A stretch of DNA of 64,000 bases from JARFQH01 sp963825595. GTDB lineage: Bacteria > Desulfobacterota > Desulfobacteria > Desulfobacterales > SG8-13. Location of the stretch: positions 1-64,000 of the forward strand of contig CAWGUE010000011.1 in NCBI GenBank assembly GCA_963825595.1, in the 5' to 3' direction. Position numbers and translations under genes: made by a program. Of the stretch, positions 62,831-64,000 are shown one piece after another (position 1 is the first letter of the stretch; every line of letters starts with the position of its first letter). The notes under the pieces were generated by a model, which saw only the letters and a program-made list of their open reading frames with translations, did not search any database and was not told the DNA's origin.

Positions 62831-63494
62831 ACATGTAAGCCTGGTAATGAAGAAGCCTATCTTTCACAAAAGTTTCAGCGCGCCGTCGTAGGCAACAATC
62901 ACATCGACAATTGCGCCCGCCTTTGCCACGGTCCATGAAGAAATCCGTCAAGCAGCCCCAGTTTTCAGCGGAATTAGTCACAGTCGACTGAAAGCGTCTC
63001 CGGGAATTTTTTGGCCCTGTTATGATGAATCCCACCCGGGTACTCCCCGGTTGTACGAAGACGGATTCGGATTCCGCGATCGCCGGGCGCGCTTTCTGCC
63101 GATCGAATTTCCCGACATCCTCATGGAGCCCACGGAGGAATATCCCTACATATTGATCACGGGGCGTTTGTTGGAGCATTTCAATACCGGTGAAATGTCG
63201 CGACGAAGTATTAAACTCTCCAAGCTCAAACCGTCGTCTTATCTGAATATGAATCCGGAGGATGCAGACGAGGCTGATCTTTGTGAAAATGACCGCGTGC
63301 GCATAACCAGCCCCCATGGATCGGTCTTATTGCCGTTGAAGATAGAGGCAAGCATGCAACGCGGGTATATTTTTGCGCCGATACACTTCAGCGAACCCAA
63401 TTTTAACTCCTTGATGAGTGCCGTGCCTATCGACCCCAAGGCACGCATGCCGGCCCTCAAAGTGGTGCCTGTAAAAGTAGAAAAACAAAATTAG
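62831..63494 (+). pseudogene. fdhA: formate dehydrogenase alpha-subunit remnant with internal deletion
   Basis: The left part reads NEEAYLSQKFQRAVVGNNHI followed by DNCARLCHGP (62846-62935), the segment of FdhA that carries the catalytic Cys (Sec in E. coli FdhF) before HGP. The frame then changes and HEEIRQAAPVFSGISHSRLK follows, then WPCYDESHPGTPRLYEDGFG and the C-terminal molybdopterin-dinucleotide domain (YPYILITGRLLEHFNTGEMS, ADLCENDRVRITSPHGSVLL) to a stop at 63494. Several hundred central residues and the N-terminal iron-sulfur part are missing. It is a dead gene left by an internal deletion, unrelated in function to the lar genes beside it. Confidence 0.82.
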
Positions 63495-64000
63495 GAAAGA
63501 TCATTCGCTTTAATACGTCCTTTCAAGTCACTGTCAAAGATAAGACACCCCTCCCCTAAGTTTCCAAAATGTCCGTATTTGAATTAACATCTTCGTTTCA
63601 TGTTGACCTTTGGCAATTCACAAATAAAGCCTTAATGCATGAATAATCCTACAAGGGTAACCTATTGAATATAAACTTCTTTCTTATAAGAGGCGCAGGG
63701 CGCACAGCAGGATTGTATGACCATACCTCCAATTAGTCTTTCGGCGAAGGGTTCTTAAACTTAAAAAAGTCAGCAATAATAGTTAGTTATAATGTTATAA
63801 GTTTATTTGGAATGTTATTTGCGTAACTCTCTTAAGCATAATTTTCATTGGAGTTGTCTCAGAGTTTTGGATCCCTAAAGGTTTGTCTACAGTTGGCACA
63901 ATGTAAAAAAGGTTGTCTAAAAGTGGCCAGATTTTAATATTTGAACATTCTGGGTAAATACGCTTCTTTCATGCGCACACTCGGCGATAGGCGCTCATCC
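63495..64000. other. AT-rich terminal stretch, no gene seen
   Basis: Low-GC DNA with no open frame of note, no tRNA and no clear regulatory element. It differs in composition from the coding DNA before it and may be a scar or the edge of an insertion. Confidence 0.45.

Overview
The window looks like a chromosomal segment of a sulfate-reducer-like Desulfobacterota (Desulfobacterales type). This is inferred from the mix of genes: a bifunctional ATP sulfurylase/APS kinase, a NIL-ferredoxin, Lar nickel-pincer cofactor genes, a formate dehydrogenase remnant, a probable selenoprotein and a Tol/AgmX-type envelope machine. No rRNA or other taxonomic marker is present to prove it.

Layout. 1-5.4 kb (minus strand) is the end of a surface-polysaccharide cluster: GT2 glycosyltransferase, DUF115-like protein, a broken methyltransferase, a Wzx-like flippase with one frame break, a winged-helix regulator and galE. 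5.8-11.0 kb is a housekeeping run def-fmt-rsmB-PASTA-rpe-aroQ, invaded by a short mobile repeat between fmt and rsmB. 11.4-13.6 kb holds an LPG-synthase-like membrane protein, ribF and tRNA-Leu(CAG). 13.6-17 kb is a repeat-rich patch with djlA and a small lipoprotein. 17-22.7 kb has clpS, mtaB, a NIL-ferredoxin/mnmA pair and an acyltransferase-hydrolase fusion. 22.8-30 kb has doxX, a small structured RNA candidate, a DsbA/FrnE-like gene with an in-frame UGA in its redox motif (probable selenocysteine), a Ste24 protease, an M55 peptidase, an orphan DNA methyltransferase and sat-cysC.

30.6-58.6 kb is the most striking part. A clear class-I cyclic-di-GMP (GEMM) riboswitch heads one long, same-strand unit that ends at a strong terminator. 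The unit encodes a giant (~3,700-codon) exported DUF11-repeat protein, a 1,704-residue outer-membrane protein with three OmpA-like domains and a probable barrel, a small periplasmic protein, three TPR proteins (two of them lipoproteins), a short secreted protein, two TolQ/ExbB, two TolR/ExbD and a TonB/AgmX-like energy transducer. I read it as a c-di-GMP-controlled giant surface fibre or adhesin with its own outer-membrane anchor and proton-motive-force-driven Tol/Agl-like motor. 59.5-62.6 kb is larE-larB-larC, followed by a deleted fdhA remnant.

Two cross-cutting features stand out. First, a family of 100-310 bp non-autonomous repeats with related terminal inverted repeats occurs at least five times, two copies carrying further nested elements. 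Second, single-base frame breaks occur in otherwise well-conserved genes (wzx, aroQ, rpe, a lipoprotein, the giant gene), mostly at short homopolymers. They may be assembly errors, recent mutations or tolerated frameshifts; the sequence alone cannot decide.
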